Positions 7,976 through 15,772 of a stretch of 64,000 nt of DNA are shown here, in pieces. The stretch's first letter is position 1, and each line of letters starts with the position of its first letter. The position numbers were made by a program, and so were the translations under genes. The DNA is from Streptomyces sp. LX-29 (GTDB lineage: Bacteria > Actinomycetota > Actinomycetes > Streptomycetales > Streptomycetaceae). The stretch spans positions 3,977,559-4,041,558 of the forward strand of contig NZ_CP089746.1 of assembly GCF_029541745.1 (NCBI RefSeq), given 5' to 3'. The notes beneath the pieces were generated by a model, which saw only the letters and a program-made list of their open reading frames with translations, was not told the origin of the DNA and did no database searches.

Positions 7976-8404
7976 ATGGACGGCTATCAGTTCCTGGCCG
8001 CGCAGACCTTGGCGTACGACTACCCCGTACTGGGCGCCTTCTGGACCGTGATGTGGATCTTCCTCTGGGTCTTCTGGCTGGTGCTGCTGTTCCGGGTGTT
8101 CGTCGACGTCTTCCGTGATCACGAGATGAGCGGCTGGGGGAAGGCCGGGTGGCTGCTCTTCGTGATCGTCGTGCCGTTCCTCGGCGTGCTGGTGTACGTG
8201 ATCGCGCGCGGCCGGGACATGGGCCGGCGCGAGATCCAGCACGCGCGCGAGCAGCAGCGGGCGTTCGACGAGTACATCCGCCAGGCCGCGGGGACGGGCA
8301 CGGTCGGCAGCGCGGACGAGCTGAGCAGGCTCTCGGAGCTCAAGGCGCGGGGTGACCTCACCGAGGAGGAGTTCCAGCGCGCCAAGGAGAAACTCCTGCG
8401 CTGA
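7976..8404 (+). CDS. PLDc_N/SHOCT-domain membrane protein
   Basis: A 142-residue protein with two membrane helices (FWTVMWIFLWVFWLVLLFRVFVDVF and GWLLFVIVVPFLGVLVYVIARG) in the phospholipase D N-terminal (cardiolipin synthase-like) arrangement. A charged linker follows, then a C-terminal SHOCT domain (LSRLSELKARGDLTEEEFQRAKEKLL), a short helical hairpin often involved in oligomerisation. AGGAGGAGAAGCG before the ATG is an excellent ribosome binding site. Such proteins are common in Streptomyces and lack the PLD catalytic HKD motif, so it is unlikely to be an enzyme. Confidence 0.82.
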   Translation: MDGYQFLAAQTLAYDYPVLGAFWTVMWIFLWVFWLVLLFRVFVDVFRDHEMSGWGKAGWLLFVIVVPFLGVLVYVIARGRDMGRREIQHAREQQRAFDEYIRQAAGTGTVGSADELSRLSELKARGDLTEEEFQRAKEKLLR

Positions 8405-8422
8405 CCCCTGCCGGGCGGCACC

Positions 8423-8455
8423 ACGCGTCCCGCGCCCCCAGGGCGCGGGACGCGT
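8423..8455. terminator. Bidirectional terminator between convergent genes
   Basis: ACGCGTCCCGCGCCC and its perfect 15-bp complement are separated by a CCA loop. The hairpin lies between the converging genes ending at 8404 and 8483. Confidence 0.7.
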
Positions 8456-8482
8456 GCCGTGTTCGACACGGGGGCGCCGTGG

Positions 8483-9802
8483 TCAGTGGCCGGCGGCCGG
8501 GCGCTCCGGCCTCGGGGGTCCGTTTCCGCCGGCCGCCGCCAGCACCCCGAGGATCAGCAGCACCAGAAGGACCAGTCCGAAGACCAGGGCCACGGCACCG
8601 GCGGTCGGGTAGTTCCAGATCACCAGGGCCAGCGCCCCGGCGCCGATGACGATGCCGGTGGTCCAGCGTCGGTGGGTGTCGAGCCAGCGCCCCGCCTGGC
8701 CGGTGCGCATCCCCTCGCGGGCGGCGGCCCGGCCGAGGGCGCCGACGGTCCGCCGGGCACCGGAGCGCAGGGCGCGGGCGCCGCGCCCCGGTCCGTAGAG
8801 ATAGCCGGCGACGGCGGCGATCACGGCGATGACCAGCACCGTGCCGGTGGACTGGCGCAGATACCGCACGAGGGTGTCGTAGATCTCGGCGGCGGCGTCC
8901 GGGGACTGGGTGCCGAGCGGCACCGAATCCAGATAGATCTGGCGCGCCACCGCCAGGCCGACGAAGAGCACGACCATCATCACCGCCACCCCGATGCCGG
9001 CGGCCATCAGCGCCACCCGGTGCGAGGGCGCCAGCCAGATGGCGGCGCCGGCGAGCACCACGACCGCGACGGGCAGCCAGGTGCCGACGATGTCCAACAG
9101 CCGCATGCCCTCCTGGGCGTCGTTCAGCTTGTCGGTGTGCACCAGCACCACCGACTTGTCGACCTGCGGGATCGCCGCGGCCTGCTGGAATCCGGCGTCG
9201 ACCAGCCGCTTCTGCACGTTCTCCACGACCGTGCCGATGTCGAGCACGATGTCGTCGCCCTTGGCCTGCACCGCGCTGCTGCCCTGCCCGGTGAGGACCT
9301 TGACGACGGCCGCGTGTGCCCGCTCGTTGGCGTCCACCCAGACGGTCTTGAACTGGTCGCTGGTCACCACCCGGTGCACCACGTTGTGCACGAACCCGTT
9401 GATCGCGCCCTTCAGCGGGTCGGTCAGCAGACGCGCGCCCTGGACGGCGGCCGGCGGCGCGTTGTCGGCGGCGAGTGTGTCGGCCAGCTCGTCGGTGATC
9501 TTCTTGACGTCGATCTGGTCCATCACCCGGTCGGTCAGCCGATCGGTCACCGCGTTCTGGATGGCCGGCTTGGAGGCGAGCGGGGCCACCGTCGCCACAT
9601 ACCGGTCCGCGTCGGTGACCTGGGAGTTCACCCAGCGGGCGAGCACCCCGACCGGCGCGAGCACGAAGACCAGCAGCAGCAGGACGGACGCCCCGAGGGT
9701 GCGCAGCCGCCGGTGCCGCACGGCGGCGTGGGCGCGGAGCCGTTCGTACTCCTCCCGCTCGTTGGAGGTGAGCGGCCGGTCGTCTGCGGGCTGTGCGTTC
9801 AT
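8483..9802 (-). CDS. Multi-pass integral membrane protein, unknown function
   Basis: A 439-residue membrane protein. A cytoplasmic N-terminus leads to TM1 (LRTLGASVLLLLVFVLAPVGVLARW). A large extracytoplasmic region of ~200 residues follows, with long alpha helices (VTDRLTDRVMDQIDVKKITDELADTL), and then five or six further TMs. The GPGRGARALRSGARR loop is basic and probably cytoplasmic. The ATG at 9802 is preferred; further in-frame sequence upstream looks non-coding. The same layout is found in actinobacterial proteins of unknown function. It starts ~110 bp downstream of the stop of the DUF2252 gene on the same strand. Confidence 0.75.
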   Translation of the reverse strand: MNAQPADDRPLTSNEREEYERLRAHAAVRHRRLRTLGASVLLLLVFVLAPVGVLARWVNSQVTDADRYVATVAPLASKPAIQNAVTDRLTDRVMDQIDVKKITDELADTLAADNAPPAAVQGARLLTDPLKGAINGFVHNVVHRVVTSDQFKTVWVDANERAHAAVVKVLTGQGSSAVQAKGDDIVLDIGTVVENVQKRLVDAGFQQAAAIPQVDKSVVLVHTDKLNDAQEGMRLLDIVGTWLPVAVVVLAGAAIWLAPSHRVALMAAGIGVAVMMVVLFVGLAVARQIYLDSVPLGTQSPDAAAEIYDTLVRYLRQSTGTVLVIAVIAAVAGYLYGPGRGARALRSGARRTVGALGRAAAREGMRTGQAGRWLDTHRRWTTGIVIGAGALALVIWNYPTAGAVALVFGLVLLVLLILGVLAAAGGNGPPRPERPAAGH

Positions 9803-9909
9803 GGGGAGATCCCCTGTCTCCGGGGGCGGCTGTCCTCGACCCAGCGTCGGCCGCTGGTCACGGCGCCCACATCGCCCGCCGCGGGGGAGATGGCCGGGTG
9901 GGCCCCGCG

Positions 9910-11355
9910 TCACTCGGGGTCGGCGTGCGGGACGCGCCCCGCGCGGGCGGCGGCGGCCAGGGCGGCGTGGTCACGCTCGTTCTGGTCCGCGTACGCCTCG
10001 GCGAAGTCCGGCAGCGCCCGGTCGAAGGCGTCGCCGGAGCCCAGGTAGGCGGCGATGGCGATCCGGTCCCCGGACCGCGCGTGCGCGCGGGCGAGCGTGG
10101 CGCCGCACAGCTGTCCGAAGAACCCCATGCCGGCCGGGTGCATCGCCTCGACCTGGGCGATGGCCTTCCAGTCGCGCAACTGGCGCACGTAGAAGTCGCG
10201 TCGCCGGCCGTCGATGCCCTCGACCCGGTCCCAGCCGAGGAAGATGTCGCCGGCGGCCTGCATCAGTCGCTGCCCCGCGACGACCCGCTGCCCCTGGTTC
10301 TCATGGACGCTCGGGCCGGCGTACGGCGCCAGCACCGAGGTGTCCGCCTCCTTGGCCTGGAGCAGCAGCGGATCCTCGTCGTCCCGCCCGAGCAGCAGCA
10401 GGATCCAGCAGCGGGTGCCGACGCTGCCGACCCCGACCACCTTGCGGGCCATGTCGACCAGCTGGAACTGGTCGAGCAGATGCCGCCGGTGGGAGGGGAG
10501 GGTGAGCCGGTAGTCCGTCAGCAGCCCGTGCAGCCGCTCCTCCAGCGCCTCCCGCTCCAGATCGGGCAGCAGCTCGCTCAGCGGGGTGATCAGCGGCGGG
10601 TCGGCCAGGATCCGCCGGGCGCCGTCCACGACCCCGGTGAGCTGGTGGTACGCGTGGACGTTGTCGTTGCGGCGGGCCGCCTCCACCGTACGGGCGAGCT
10701 GTCGCCGCCCCCGCTTGCCCAGCCCCGTCCCCGGCTGGGTCAACAGCCCGTCGAGCCGTTCGGCTTCGGCCTGGGTGTACCAGACGGCCAGGTTTCCCAT
10801 GGTGGCGAAGCGGCGCATCCAGGTGCGGTAGGCGTGTGCGCAGGCCCGCACGATCTCGGCGCGCTCCGCGTCCGTGAAGCCGTTGCCGCGACCGGCGATC
10901 ACCAGGCTGGCGGCCAGCCGCTTGACGTCCCACTCCCACGGGCCGGGCAGCGTCTCGTCGAAGTCGTTGATGTCGAAGACCAGGCGCCGCTCGGCGGAGC
11001 CCAGCAGCCGGAAGTTGAGCATGTGGGCGTCGCCGCACAGCTGCACCGTGATCCCGGTGTGCGGGGCCGCGCCCAGGTCCCCCGCCATGATCGCGGCCGC
11101 GCCCCGGTAGAAGCGGAACGGCGATTCCAGCATCCGCCCGTACCGGATCGGCACCAGCTCCGGCACCCGGAGCGCCGACTGTCGCTCCACCACGGCCACC
11201 GGGTCCTCGCGCCGGGTGCTCGGGGTGAACTCCCCCATGGCCGAGCGGGGCACCAGGGCCCGCACGGACCTGCCCCACGCGGTCCGCTCGCTGGGCGTGG
11301 CGCGCATCGGCGGCGTGACGCGGCCGCGGTCGGCGGCCCTGCGGTCACCCTCCAC
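9910..11355 (-). CDS. DUF2252 family protein (kinase-like fold)
   Basis: A 481-residue protein with the DUF2252 signature: RMLESPFRFYRGAA, ITVQLCGDAHMLNFRLL, RRLVFDINDFDETLPGPWEWDVKRLAASL and GVGSVGTRCWILLLLG. The CGDAHxxNF and DINDFDE motifs resemble the catalytic and metal-binding loops of aminoglycoside-phosphotransferase-like kinases, so a phosphotransferase role is possible but unproven. The GTG at 11355 is chosen because AGGAGGC lies 5 bp upstream; the in-frame codons before it encode an Arg/Pro repeat that is the translated intergenic repeat. Confidence 0.85.
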   Translation of the reverse strand: MEGDRRAADRGRVTPPMRATPSERTAWGRSVRALVPRSAMGEFTPSTRREDPVAVVERQSALRVPELVPIRYGRMLESPFRFYRGAAAIMAGDLGAAPHTGITVQLCGDAHMLNFRLLGSAERRLVFDINDFDETLPGPWEWDVKRLAASLVIAGRGNGFTDAERAEIVRACAHAYRTWMRRFATMGNLAVWYTQAEAERLDGLLTQPGTGLGKRGRRQLARTVEAARRNDNVHAYHQLTGVVDGARRILADPPLITPLSELLPDLEREALEERLHGLLTDYRLTLPSHRRHLLDQFQLVDMARKVVGVGSVGTRCWILLLLGRDDEDPLLLQAKEADTSVLAPYAGPSVHENQGQRVVAGQRLMQAAGDIFLGWDRVEGIDGRRRDFYVRQLRDWKAIAQVEAMHPAGMGFFGQLCGATLARAHARSGDRIAIAAYLGSGDAFDRALPDFAEAYADQNERDHAALAAAARAGRVPHADPE

Positions 11356-11819
11356 GACGCCTCCTCTCCGCCCCCTCGGGCTCGGCGGATGCTCGGGTTC
11401 TCGGGTCCTCGGCGCTCGGGTCCTCGGTGCTCGGCTTCTCGGCGCTCGGGTTCCTCGGCTCGATGCTGCGGAGCCGCCCGCCACGGGACATCACCCGGGC
11501 CGGGTGAGGCTCAGGGGTGACGGCCTGTCGCCCACACGCCGCGGCCGCGTTCCTGCGGTGAGGCGGCCACACCTCGCCGCTGCCGGTGCGGGACCCGATC
11601 CGGCACCTCGGGGACGTCCTCGACGACGTGGCCGGGGGGCGTGGCGGTGCGGGCGGTGTGAGCGCCCGGCGCACCGGCGCGCCACGGCGGGCCACGGCGG
11701 GCCACGGCGGCCCGGCGCGCCACGGCGGCCCGGACTCCGCGGTCCGGTAGACCGGTGACCGGAGGGGGAGCGGCAGGCGCCCGTGCGCGGGCGCACCAGG
11801 AACGGGTAAGGAGCCCGAG
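11356..11819. other. Intergenic region with two degenerate repeat tracts
   Basis: No convincing gene is seen. Around 11390-11462 there are four to five imperfect copies of a CTCGG(G/T)…CTCGG unit of about 17 bp. Around 11680-11735 there are tandem copies of GGGCCACGGCG-like sequence. AAGGAG before 11820 is the ribosome binding site of the next gene. Confidence 0.5.
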
Positions 11820-12551
11820 ATGACCCCACCGGCCGAGACCCCCGGCCCCTACCGCTTCAACGACCTGCGCGCGCTCTTCGTCAACTGCACCCTCAAGCGC
11901 ACCCCCGAGGTCAGCAACACCCAGGGCCTGATCGACCGGAGCCGCGCGTTGATGGAGGCGCACGGCGTCGTCACGGAGCTGGTCCGCGCGGTCGACCTCG
12001 ACATCGCCACCGGCGTCTGGCCCGACATGACCGAGCACGGGTGGGATACCGACCACTGGCCGGTGCTGTACTCCCAGGTCATGGCCGCCGACATCCTGGT
12101 GCTCTGCGGACCGATCTGGCTGGGCGACAACAGCTCGGTGACGAAGCGGGTCATCGAGCGGCTCTACTCCTGCTCCAGCCTCCTGAACGACCGCGGTCAG
12201 TACGCCTACTACGGACGCGTCGGCGGCTGTCTGATCACCGGCAACGAGGACGGCGTCAAGCACTGCGCCATGAACGTCCTCTACAGCCTCCAGCACCTCG
12301 GCTACACCGTCCCGCCGCAGGCGGACGCCGGCTGGATCGGCGAGGCCGGCCCCGGCCCCTCCTACCTGGACCCCGGCTCCGGCGGCCCGCAGAACGACTT
12401 CACCAACCGCAACACCTCGTTCATGACGTGGAACCTGATGCACCTCGCGGCGCTGCTCAAGCGGTCCGGGGGCATCCCGGCCCACGGCAACCAGCGCTCC
12501 GCCTGGGACGCCGGCTGCCGCGCCGACTTCCCCAACCCCGAGCACCGCTGA
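11820..12551 (+). CDS. NADPH-dependent FMN reductase-like flavodoxin-family oxidoreductase
   Basis: A 243-residue protein with a flavodoxin-like fold. Early beta strand and phosphate loop: LRALFVNCTLKRTPEVSNTQGLI. Substrate and flavin loops: ADILVLCGPIWLGDNSSVTKRVIERL and VGGCLITGNEDGVKHCAMNVL. These match the NAD(P)H:FMN/quinone reductase family, which transfers electrons from NAD(P)H to flavin or quinones in the cytoplasm. The C-terminal ~70 residues (PGPSYLDPGSGGPQNDFTNRNTSFM) are conserved in the Streptomyces subgroup. It stands alone on the plus strand. Confidence 0.85.
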   Translation: MTPPAETPGPYRFNDLRALFVNCTLKRTPEVSNTQGLIDRSRALMEAHGVVTELVRAVDLDIATGVWPDMTEHGWDTDHWPVLYSQVMAADILVLCGPIWLGDNSSVTKRVIERLYSCSSLLNDRGQYAYYGRVGGCLITGNEDGVKHCAMNVLYSLQHLGYTVPPQADAGWIGEAGPGPSYLDPGSGGPQNDFTNRNTSFMTWNLMHLAALLKRSGGIPAHGNQRSAWDAGCRADFPNPEHR

Positions 12552-12563
12552 CCGACGGCGGGA

Positions 12564-12617
12564 CCGTACCGAGACCCGGGGCCGTACCGAGACCTGGCTC
12601 CGTACCGAGACCCGGGC
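12564..12617. repeat. Three 18-bp tandem repeats downstream of the FMN reductase
   Basis: Three copies of CCGTACCGAGACCYGGSB start at 12564, 12582 and 12600 with exact 18-bp spacing. They lie between two plus-strand genes and contain no obvious hairpin. The function is unknown; a minisatellite-like slippage product is the simplest reading. Confidence 0.6.
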
Positions 12618-12665
12618 GGCACCCGCGGCCGTGCGGGACCTCGGGGGAGCGGCGACCCTGGAGGG

Positions 12666-13253
12666 ATGACACGTCGGAAGCCCGCGCGGGGACCGGACGA
12701 CGACCGCCCGCCCGACGGTGGTGGGGCGGTCGGGGACGCCGGTGAGGACATGGAGGGCATCGTCGCCGACGCGGCCACGGGCACGATCCGTACCGACTAC
12801 GGCGGCGCGGTCTACGGCTCGCTGCTGGCCGCCTCGGTGGTCGCCGGCACCGCGGCCAGCGGCGACTACTCGCGGGTGGAGCTCATCGTGCTGCTGCTCG
12901 CCACCGGGGTGGTCTTCTGGGCGGCGCACGTCTACGCCCGGCTGGCCGGGGAACGCATCCTGCACCAGGCGGTGACCTGGCGCGAGGTCCGCCGGGTGGG
13001 CGTCGCGGAGAGGCCGACGGTGGAGGCGGCGGTGCCGCCCGCCGTCGCGGTGGCGGTCAGCCCGCTGCTGGGGCTGGGGCTGGTCGGCGCGGCCTATCTG
13101 TCGCTCGCCGTCGCCGTGACGCAGCAGATCGGGTGGGGGGTCGTGGCGCTGCGCCGGGCGGGGGCCTCCGCCCGCATGATGGCGGTGGCGGCGGCGGTGA
13201 ACCTGGTGCTGGGACTGATGATCGTGGTGCTCAAGGCGGTGCTCCAACACTGA
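12666..13253 (+). CDS. Integral membrane protein, hypothetical
   Basis: A 195-residue protein. A polar, acidic N-terminus of ~45 residues is followed by four or five TMs (GSLLAASVVAGTAAS, VELIVLLLATGVVFWAAHVYA, AVPPAVAVAVSPLLGLGLVGAAYLSLAVAVTQQIGWGVVAL, MMAVAAAVNLVLGLMIVVLKAVL). GGAGGG lies before the ATG. No family with known function is recognised. Confidence 0.72.
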   Translation: MTRRKPARGPDDDRPPDGGGAVGDAGEDMEGIVADAATGTIRTDYGGAVYGSLLAASVVAGTAASGDYSRVELIVLLLATGVVFWAAHVYARLAGERILHQAVTWREVRRVGVAERPTVEAAVPPAVAVAVSPLLGLGLVGAAYLSLAVAVTQQIGWGVVALRRAGASARMMAVAAAVNLVLGLMIVVLKAVLQH

Positions 13254-13262
13254 GCCGGAGCG

Positions 13263-13289
13263 CCGGTCCGCGCGTCACGCGCGGACCGG
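13263..13289. terminator. Bidirectional terminator between convergent genes
   Basis: CCGGTCCGCGCG and CGCGCGGACCGG form a perfect 12-bp stem with a TCA loop between the converging genes ending at 13253 and 13302. Confidence 0.65.
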
Positions 13290-13301
13290 TCCGGCCGCGT
13301 C

Positions 13302-13667
13302 CTACCGGGCGACGAACTGCGTCAGGATCGCCTGCACCTCGTAGATGTCGACGCCCTTGGTGAACGTCTTCTCGATCGGGACGGGGTTGCTGGAGATCCA
13401 GATCTTCAGCTCCGCGTCGAGGTCGAAGGTGCCGGCGGTCTCCACCGCGAAGTGCGTGATGCTCCGGTACGGGATGGAGTGGTACTCCACCTTCTTGCCG
13501 GTGATCCCCTGCTTGTCGACGAGGATGAGCCGCCGGTCGGTGAAAAGGATGGTGTCGCGGACCAGCTGGAAGGCGGCGTGCACCTGCTCACCGTGGCCCA
13601 GCAGTCGCGCGAAGTCCCGCTGTGCCGCCCCCACGTCGACCGTGTGCGCGTTTCCGAACAGCCCCAT
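13302..13667 (-). CDS. Bacterial PH-domain protein
   Basis: A 121-residue protein that is essentially one bacterial pleckstrin-homology domain (YyaB-like bPH_1). Beta-rich segments include LVRDTILFTDRRLILVDKQGITGKKVEYHSIPYRSITHFAVETAG and a C-terminal helix (GVDIYEVQAILTQFVA). The strong site GGGGGAT precedes the ATG. Codon usage is slightly less G/C-biased than its neighbours. The family is widespread; the binding partner is unknown. Confidence 0.82.
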   Translation of the reverse strand: MGLFGNAHTVDVGAAQRDFARLLGHGEQVHAAFQLVRDTILFTDRRLILVDKQGITGKKVEYHSIPYRSITHFAVETAGTFDLDAELKIWISSNPVPIEKTFTKGVDIYEVQAILTQFVAR

Positions 13668-13846
13668 GAAGATCCCCCATTAGGTGAAGATGCAACGAGT
13701 TTCCGCACTGTATACCGGCCGGGGCGCGGTGTCGCCGGTGGATTTCGCGGGGCCCGGGTGGGGGGCCGTGCACGGCGTGGGCGGTGAGGGCGGCGGCGAG
13801 CGCCGCCTTCGGGTACGCCCGTCCGGCGTTCGCCCGGCCGGCCGGC

Positions 13847-13940
13847 GTCCCGTCAGGTGTAGGCGCTCGCCCCGTCGGTCGGTGTCCCGTCAGGTGTAGG
13901 CGCTCGCCCCGTCGGTCGGTGTCCCGTCAGGTGTAGGCGC
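13847..13940. repeat. 37-bp tandem repeat that duplicates the 3' end of the tetR gene
   Basis: Two perfect 37-bp units (13847-13883, 13884-13920) are followed by a 20-bp partial third unit that is the 3' end of the TetR gene (13921-13940). Each unit carries the last codons Ala-Tyr-Thr-stop of the regulator on the minus strand, so the gene end has been copied twice downstream of itself. Confidence 0.85.
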
Positions 13941-14595
13941 CCGCCCGTGCCGCGGCCGCGGCCGCCTCCGCCGCGCGGTCCGCCACGGCCTCGTCGAGGG
14001 GTCCGCCGCTGGCCAGCAGGCGGTAGTAGAGGGGGGCCGAGACGGCGCGGATCACCTCGTGGGCGTCGGTGCCCTCGGGCAGCTCGCCCCGGTCGACGGC
14101 CGCTCGCACGCACGGCGCCCACTCCGCGACGCGGATCTCGTAGAAGCGGTGCAGGGCCTCTGCCGTCCTCGCGTCGGTCGTGGCCGCGGCGATGATCGCC
14201 TTGAACAGCGCGCCCTGGCGCGGGTCGGTGAGGGTGCGCTGCACGAGCGAGGCGTTGGCCTTCAGGTCGCCGAGCAGCGACCCCGTCTCGGTGCGTGGCA
14301 GCGACTGTTCGGCCATGTCCGCCAGCAGGTCCGCGACCAGGCCGGCCACGGTCCCCCAGCGGCGGTAGACGGTGGTCTTCCCGACCTCCGCGCGGCGCGC
14401 GACGTCGGCGAGGTCCAGCTGGGCGAAGCCGTGTTCGGCCAGCGCGTCCCCGGCCGCCTGGAGCACCGCCGCCCGCACCCGCGCCGTCCGTCCACCGGGG
14501 CGGACGGTGCCGGGCCCGGCACCCTCCACGCCCTCATGGCCTTCTCCGCGGCCTTCTCCCCGGCCTTCCCCGTGTGCATCGCCTTCATGAGCCAT
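13927..14595 (-). CDS. TetR-family transcriptional regulator
   Basis: A 222-residue repressor. A charged His/Glu/Gly-rich extension (residues ~1-32) precedes the TetR helix-turn-helix (VLQAAGDALAEHGFAQLDLADVARRAEVGKTTVYRRWGTVAGLVADLL). The ligand domain follows (LFKAIIAAATTDARTAEALHRFYEIRVAEWAPCVRAAVDRGEL). GGAGAC precedes the ATG. It is divergent from an aldo-keto reductase gene 96 bp away and probably represses it and itself. The stop codon lies inside a tandem repeat. Confidence 0.9.
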   Translation of the reverse strand: MAHEGDAHGEGRGEGRGEGHEGVEGAGPGTVRPGGRTARVRAAVLQAAGDALAEHGFAQLDLADVARRAEVGKTTVYRRWGTVAGLVADLLADMAEQSLPRTETGSLLGDLKANASLVQRTLTDPRQGALFKAIIAAATTDARTAEALHRFYEIRVAEWAPCVRAAVDRGELPEGTDAHEVIRAVSAPLYYRLLASGGPLDEAVADRAAEAAAAAARAGAYT

Positions 14596-14600
14596 AACGG

Positions 14601-14672
14601 GTCTCCAGTTCCATTAGTTGCTGATCTCTGTTACGGTGAAGCCATCTTAAAGGGGCTCCAGTCCCATTAACT
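14601..14672. promoter_or_regulatory. Paired direct-repeat operator between tetR and the aldo-keto reductase gene
   Basis: CTCCAGTTCCATTAGTT (14603-14619) and CTCCAGTCCCATTAACT (14655-14671) are direct repeats 52 bp apart in the divergent intergenic region. Each contains the core CTCCAGTYCCATTA. One abuts each gene start, as expected for TetR control of both promoters; binding is inferred. Confidence 0.55.
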
Positions 14673-14691
14673 CTCCTTGGAGGGATCGACC

Positions 14692-15750
14692 ATGGAATAC
14701 CGGCAGTTGGGTGCGTCCGGACTCAAGGTTCCCGCTCTGAGCTTCGGCGCCGGCACCTTCGGCGGCCAGGGGCCGCTCTTCGGCGCCTGGGGCACCACGG
14801 ACGCCGAGGAGGCCCGTCGGCTGGTGGACATCTGCCTGGAGGCCGGCATCACCATGTTCGACACCGCGGACGTCTACTCGGCGGGCGCCTCGGAGGAGGT
14901 CCTCGGTGCGGCGATCAAGGGCCGCCGGGACCAGGTGCTGCTGTCCACCAAGGCCGGTCTGCCGATGGGGGACGGGCCGGGCGACGCCGGCACCTCGCGC
15001 TCCCGGCTGATCAGGGCGACCGAGGACGCGCTGCGGCGGCTCGACACCGACCACATCGACCTGTTCCAGCTGCACGCCTTCGACGCGAGCACCCCCGTCG
15101 AAGAGGTGCTGTCCACGCTCGACCTGCTGGTGCGGGCCGGGAAGATCCGTTACGTCGGGGTCTCCAACTTCGCCGGCTGGCAGCTGATGAAGTCCCTCGC
15201 CACCGCCGAGAAGCACGGCTACCCGCGCTATGTGGCGCACCAGGTCTACTACTCGCTCGTCGGCCGTGACTACGAGTGGGAGCTCATGCCGCTCGGCCTC
15301 GACCAGGGGGTCGGCGCCATGGTCTGGAGCCCGCTCGGCTGGGGGCGGCTCACCGGCAAGCTGCGCCGCGGCCGCCCGCTGCCGGCGGAGAGCCGGCTGC
15401 ACCAGACCGCCGACTACGGGCCGCCCGTCGAGGACGAGCACCTGTTCCGCGTGGTCGACGTCCTCGACGAGATCGCGGAGGAGACGGGCAGGACGATCCC
15501 GCAGATCGCCATCAACTGGCTGCTCCAGCGGCCCACCGTGTCCTCCGTCATCATCGGCGCCCGCAACGAGGCCCAGCTGCGGCAGAACATCGGCGCCGTC
15601 GGCTGGTCGCTCTCGCCCGAGCAGGTGGCCAGGCTCGACGCGGCCGGCCACAAGCCGGCCCCGTACCCGTACTTCCCGTACGAGCGGCAGGAGGGGTTCG
15701 CCCGGCTCAACCCGCCGGTCATCGCCCCCGCTCCGCGGCCGGCCTCCTGA
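14692..15750 (+). CDS. Aldo/keto reductase
   Basis: A 352-residue NADPH-dependent oxidoreductase with a TIM-barrel fold. The catalytic tetrad is visible: Asp and Tyr in FDTADVYSAGASEEVLG, Lys in VLLSTKAGL and His in LFQLHAFD. The NADP-binding C-terminal motif is SSVIIGARNEAQLRQNIGAVGW. The start at 14692 follows GGAGGG; a further in-frame ATG lies five codons upstream. It belongs to the YajO/Gcy-like branch that reduces aldehydes or sugars. It is likely derepressed through the divergent TetR regulator. Confidence 0.92.
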   Translation: MEYRQLGASGLKVPALSFGAGTFGGQGPLFGAWGTTDAEEARRLVDICLEAGITMFDTADVYSAGASEEVLGAAIKGRRDQVLLSTKAGLPMGDGPGDAGTSRSRLIRATEDALRRLDTDHIDLFQLHAFDASTPVEEVLSTLDLLVRAGKIRYVGVSNFAGWQLMKSLATAEKHGYPRYVAHQVYYSLVGRDYEWELMPLGLDQGVGAMVWSPLGWGRLTGKLRRGRPLPAESRLHQTADYGPPVEDEHLFRVVDVLDEIAEETGRTIPQIAINWLLQRPTVSSVIIGARNEAQLRQNIGAVGWSLSPEQVARLDAAGHKPAPYPYFPYERQEGFARLNPPVIAPAPRPAS

Positions 15751-15772
15751 CGTCGAGGCGCGGGGCCCCGGT

